Assembly: GCA_965365345.1 (NCBI GenBank)
Contig: CBDUBH010000054.1
Span: forward strand, 1-23,334
DNA: 23,334 nucleotides
Source of the DNA: CBDUBH01 sp965365345
Lineage (GTDB): Bacteria; Bacteroidota; Ignavibacteria; Ignavibacteriales; SURF-24
Direction of reading: 5' to 3'
Shown here: positions 21,337 to 23,334 of the stretch, piece by piece
Numbering within the stretch: the first letter of the stretch is position 1
Layout of the letters: each line of letters begins with the position of its first letter
Program-made: the position numbers and the translations under genes
The notes under the pieces: model-generated
What the model was told of the DNA's origin: nothing
Database searches by the model: none
What the model saw: the letters and a program-made list of their open reading frames with translations, nothing else

Positions 21337-22833
21337 TTATTTTCTTGTAAAATTTGCCAATCGTAAACATACTAAATCCTGCAGATTATCGGCAAGACTT
21401 GCCGGCACTATATAATTATTTACGATTATAGAAAATACTATCGGCTCTTCATCTGCTGTTAAAACATAGCCAGATAAAGATCTGACTCCATCACTGTAAC
21501 CGGTTTTTGCATGAACATTTTTTGCTGCTTTTGATTTTGTTAATCTTGTTGCTAAAGTTCCTTCAACTCCGGCAATTGGCAATGAATTATAAAAATCTTT
21601 GAAATGTTCAGATTTATAAATGTAACTTAGCAAACTTACAATTTGGCGCGGAGTTACCAAATTCAATCTTGATAATCCCGAGCCATCAGCCAAGATCATA
21701 TTTTCCGAATTTATTCCGATTTCATTCAGAACATCTTTTATTGCTTCAACGCCTGTTTCAATTGAACCGAAATTATCTTCTTCCAATCCTATAACTTTTA
21801 GTAATTGTTCTGCATAAAAATTATTGCTGTCTTTGTTTATCGCTTTAATAATATCCAGTAAAACCGGAGAATCATAACTGAACAAAAATTTCAGATAAGC
21901 ATAATCCAAAGTTAAATTTTCATTGTCAATATCTGCTGCGTAACCTCTTACTTTAATTCCTTTTCTTTCAAGAATATTTTTTAAAACTACCATTGCATAT
22001 TGTGTTGGATTGTTAATAGTAGCAAACATTTTTTTATCTTCGCTTTCAATCGGAATTTGTCCGAATACAGTTATAATATTAGTTCCACGCTCACGGAAAA
22101 AATCAATTTTTGCTGGAAGATCTTTTTCAACTGTATTAACTTTATTGATTATTGTTGCGTAATTTATTTTCGGTTCTGAAGTTATAATTGCCGCTTCATT
22201 TAATAAACCCGGTTTAATGGTAAGATCAATACTGTTTTCATTAAATGAAATTGCACTTGTTGGTGCTGAATACCAATAACTTTCATGCTCGCGGCTCCAC
22301 CCGATTCCGTAACCGTTATCGTCAAAAAGATTATCATCACCAATTATATTGCCGGTAATTTCGTCTATATCTTTTGTAATCAAAGAATCTGCCCAATCTT
22401 CAAATACCTTGTAGATATTGCCATTATGAAATCTTCCGGAAATTGTAGGATCACCTGCTCCCTGAATTACCAAATCACCTTTTAAAACTGATCCGTCAAT
22501 TTTTCCTTTTATAAAAATATTTGTATAAAATCTATAGTTCGAATTCAGAATAAAAAGTCCCGCAGCGGTTGTAAACAATTTTAAATTTGAAGCCGGGATG
22601 AATAGTTTATCTTCATTTCTTTTGTAAAAATATTCGCCTGTTTCCAAAGATTTTATTAATACCCCCCAATTTGCATTACTGAAATTCGGATCGTTAAAAA
22701 TATCATCCATTTGCTGCCAAAATTCCGAAAGCCGCGAAGAACTCATTCTGCCGAAGTTTTTATTTTGAAAAACCTGAGCAAACGAAACATTGCAAAGTAG
22801 AATTAAAATTAAGAGGATCTTATTTTTTGCCAT
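21337..22833 (-). CDS. dacB: D-alanyl-D-alanine carboxypeptidase/endopeptidase (PBP4, S13 family)
   Basis: A periplasmic penicillin-binding protein that trims or opens peptidoglycan cross-links. A type I signal peptide (about 1-19, cut near SFA before Q) is followed by the S13 domain with all three active-site motifs: Ser82-x-x-Lys85 (SNLK), Ser336-Asn-Asn338 and Lys443-Thr-Gly445. The large insert between the first two motifs (about 90-330) is typical of PBP4. Length is 498 residues. The open frame extends 28 codons upstream to 22917, but the MAKNKILLILILL signal peptide at ATG 22833 shows the real start. That start overlaps the pseudouridine synthase gene by 14 bases, so the two are probably coupled. 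No ribosome site is clear. Confidence 0.93.
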   Translation of the reverse strand: MAKNKILLILILLCNVSFAQVFQNKNFGRMSSSRLSEFWQQMDDIFNDPNFSNANWGVLIKSLETGEYFYKRNEDKLFIPASNLKLFTTAAGLFILNSNYRFYTNIFIKGKIDGSVLKGDLVIQGAGDPTISGRFHNGNIYKVFEDWADSLITKDIDEITGNIIGDDNLFDDNGYGIGWSREHESYWYSAPTSAISFNENSIDLTIKPGLLNEAAIITSEPKINYATIINKVNTVEKDLPAKIDFFRERGTNIITVFGQIPIESEDKKMFATINNPTQYAMVVLKNILERKGIKVRGYAADIDNENLTLDYAYLKFLFSYDSPVLLDIIKAINKDSNNFYAEQLLKVIGLEEDNFGSIETGVEAIKDVLNEIGINSENMILADGSGLSRLNLVTPRQIVSLLSYIYKSEHFKDFYNSLPIAGVEGTLATRLTKSKAAKNVHAKTGYSDGVRSLSGYVLTADEEPIVFSIIVNNYIVPASLADNLQDLVCLRLANFTRK

Positions 22834-23275
22834 ATTTCTGATATATACTTTGAATTTCGTTATGTGAAAGTTTACGCCATTTTCCCGGTGGAAGATCTTC
22901 GACTGTAAGCCCGGCATAACTTACTCTATCAAGTTCTTTAACATTGTAACGCAATGCTCCGAACATATTTTTAACAAAATGATTCCTGCCTTCGGTAGAA
23001 GTAACACTTACAACACTGAAAGCATTTTTTCTTGGAAATAATATTTCATCAAATTTACCTTTTTTACCTTCAAGATAAATTCCCTTCAAAAAAAGATCTT
23101 TATCTTTTTGTTCTAAAGGTTTATCAATCACAACTCTGTAAACTCTCGGAATTCTATGATTTGGATGAGCGAGAAAATGTGAAAAATCTCCATCATTTGT
23201 TAAAATTAAAACTCCCGTTGTATTATAATCCAATCTTCCGACAGGAAAGATTTTTTCTTTAACATTAGCGTAAAT
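22820..23275 (-). CDS. RsuA/RluB/RluE/RluF family rRNA pseudouridine synthase, 5'-incomplete with broken frame
   Basis: Converts a uridine in rRNA to pseudouridine. The visible frame begins with IYANVKEKIFPVGRLDYNTTG, which contains the catalytic Asp of the GRLD motif, and continues LILTNDGDFSHFLAHP, KVYR-like RVYRVVID, and the C-terminal NHFVKNMFGALRYNVKELDRVSYAGL block. These are typical of the RsuA/RluB branch. The N-terminal S4 domain and the first part of the catalytic domain are missing. Upstream of 23275 the frame meets a TGA (23276-23278). The last 60 bases hold family-like words (FFEKLPEF) in another frame. It may be a pseudogene or, more likely, erroneous sequence close to the window end. 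A TTG at 23233 could be called as start by a gene finder but would cut off the active site. The 3' end overlaps dacB by 14 bases. Confidence 0.8.
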   Translation of the reverse strand: MYANVKEKIFPVGRLDYNTTGVLILTNDGDFSHFLAHPNHRIPRVYRVVIDKPLEQKDKDLFLKGIYLEGKKGKFDEILFPRKNAFSVVSVTSTEGRNHFVKNMFGALRYNVKELDRVSYAGLTVEDLPPGKWRKLSHNEIQSIYQKYGKK

Positions 23276-23334
23276 TCAGGCAATTTTTCAAAAAATCAAA
23301 GTCTTTTTTAAAGTTTCGACTAAATTGATTGTTT

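Noticed and set aside
22834..22917. A 28-residue N-terminal extension of dacB
   Set aside because: A clean signal peptide starts at ATG 22833; the extension would bury it and overlap the upstream gene by about 100 bases.

Overview
This 23.3 kb window is AT-rich (GC roughly one third by eye) and densely coding. It looks like bacterial chromosome of the Bacteroidota/Chlorobi assemblage, most likely Ignavibacteria (inference). Supporting signs are an HPr kinase beside a short HPF, a RicT-type PSP1 protein beside holB, a Chlorobi-like DUF2795 protein, a small tail-anchored RFYDP protein of a type I recall from Bacteroidota, a YbeY with Asp in place of the third His, promoter-like TAnnTTTG boxes, and frequent TTG starts. 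No rRNA, tRNA, CRISPR array, insertion sequence or phage gene was seen.

Layout. Bases 1-3509 are on the + strand: a terminator of an upstream gene, then purF, pgsA, ftsY and a 71-residue tail-anchored protein. From about 3510 to the right edge every gene is on the - strand, and the two directions converge at 3510-3720, where a strong - strand terminator lies. Reading the - strand in its transcription order (right to left), the groups are: (1) a 5'-broken RsuA/RluB-type pseudouridine synthase and dacB, overlapping, then lysS and a hairpin terminator; (2) an envelope-flavoured operon of DUF2279 protein, family 2 glycosyltransferase, S41 C-terminal processing peptidase, DUF3108 protein and gamma-carbonic-anhydrase-like protein; (3) a tightly overlapped operon ybeY, smg (DUF494), topA, xerC-like recombinase, hpf, hprK; (4) an M23 peptidase behind a good promoter with almost no leader, a DUF2795 protein, a perfect 10-bp hairpin, then holB and ricT; (5) acetyl-CoA acetyltransferase and 3-hydroxybutyryl-CoA dehydrogenase behind their own promoter, ending in a terminator.

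How the genes fit together. Most are housekeeping: purine synthesis, phospholipid head groups, protein targeting, clamp loading, DNA topology and chromosome-dimer resolution, rRNA maturation, ribosome hibernation, lysine charging, cell-wall trimming, and a reversible C4-CoA step. Operon 3 joins neighbour pairs that I recall from different lineages: smg-topA (Proteobacteria), topA-xerC (Firmicutes) and hpf-hprK (the rpoN/PTS-Ntr locus of Proteobacteria). rpoN, ptsN and ptsH are absent from the window.

I did not find a clear new defence or mobile system. The items most worth a second look are the near-leaderless M23 promoter, the orphan hpf-hprK pair in the topA operon, the uncharacterised 71-residue protein, the DUF2279/GT/protease/DUF3108/gamma-CA operon, the TTG-start habit, and the broken reading frames at the right edge, which look like a sequence-quality problem.
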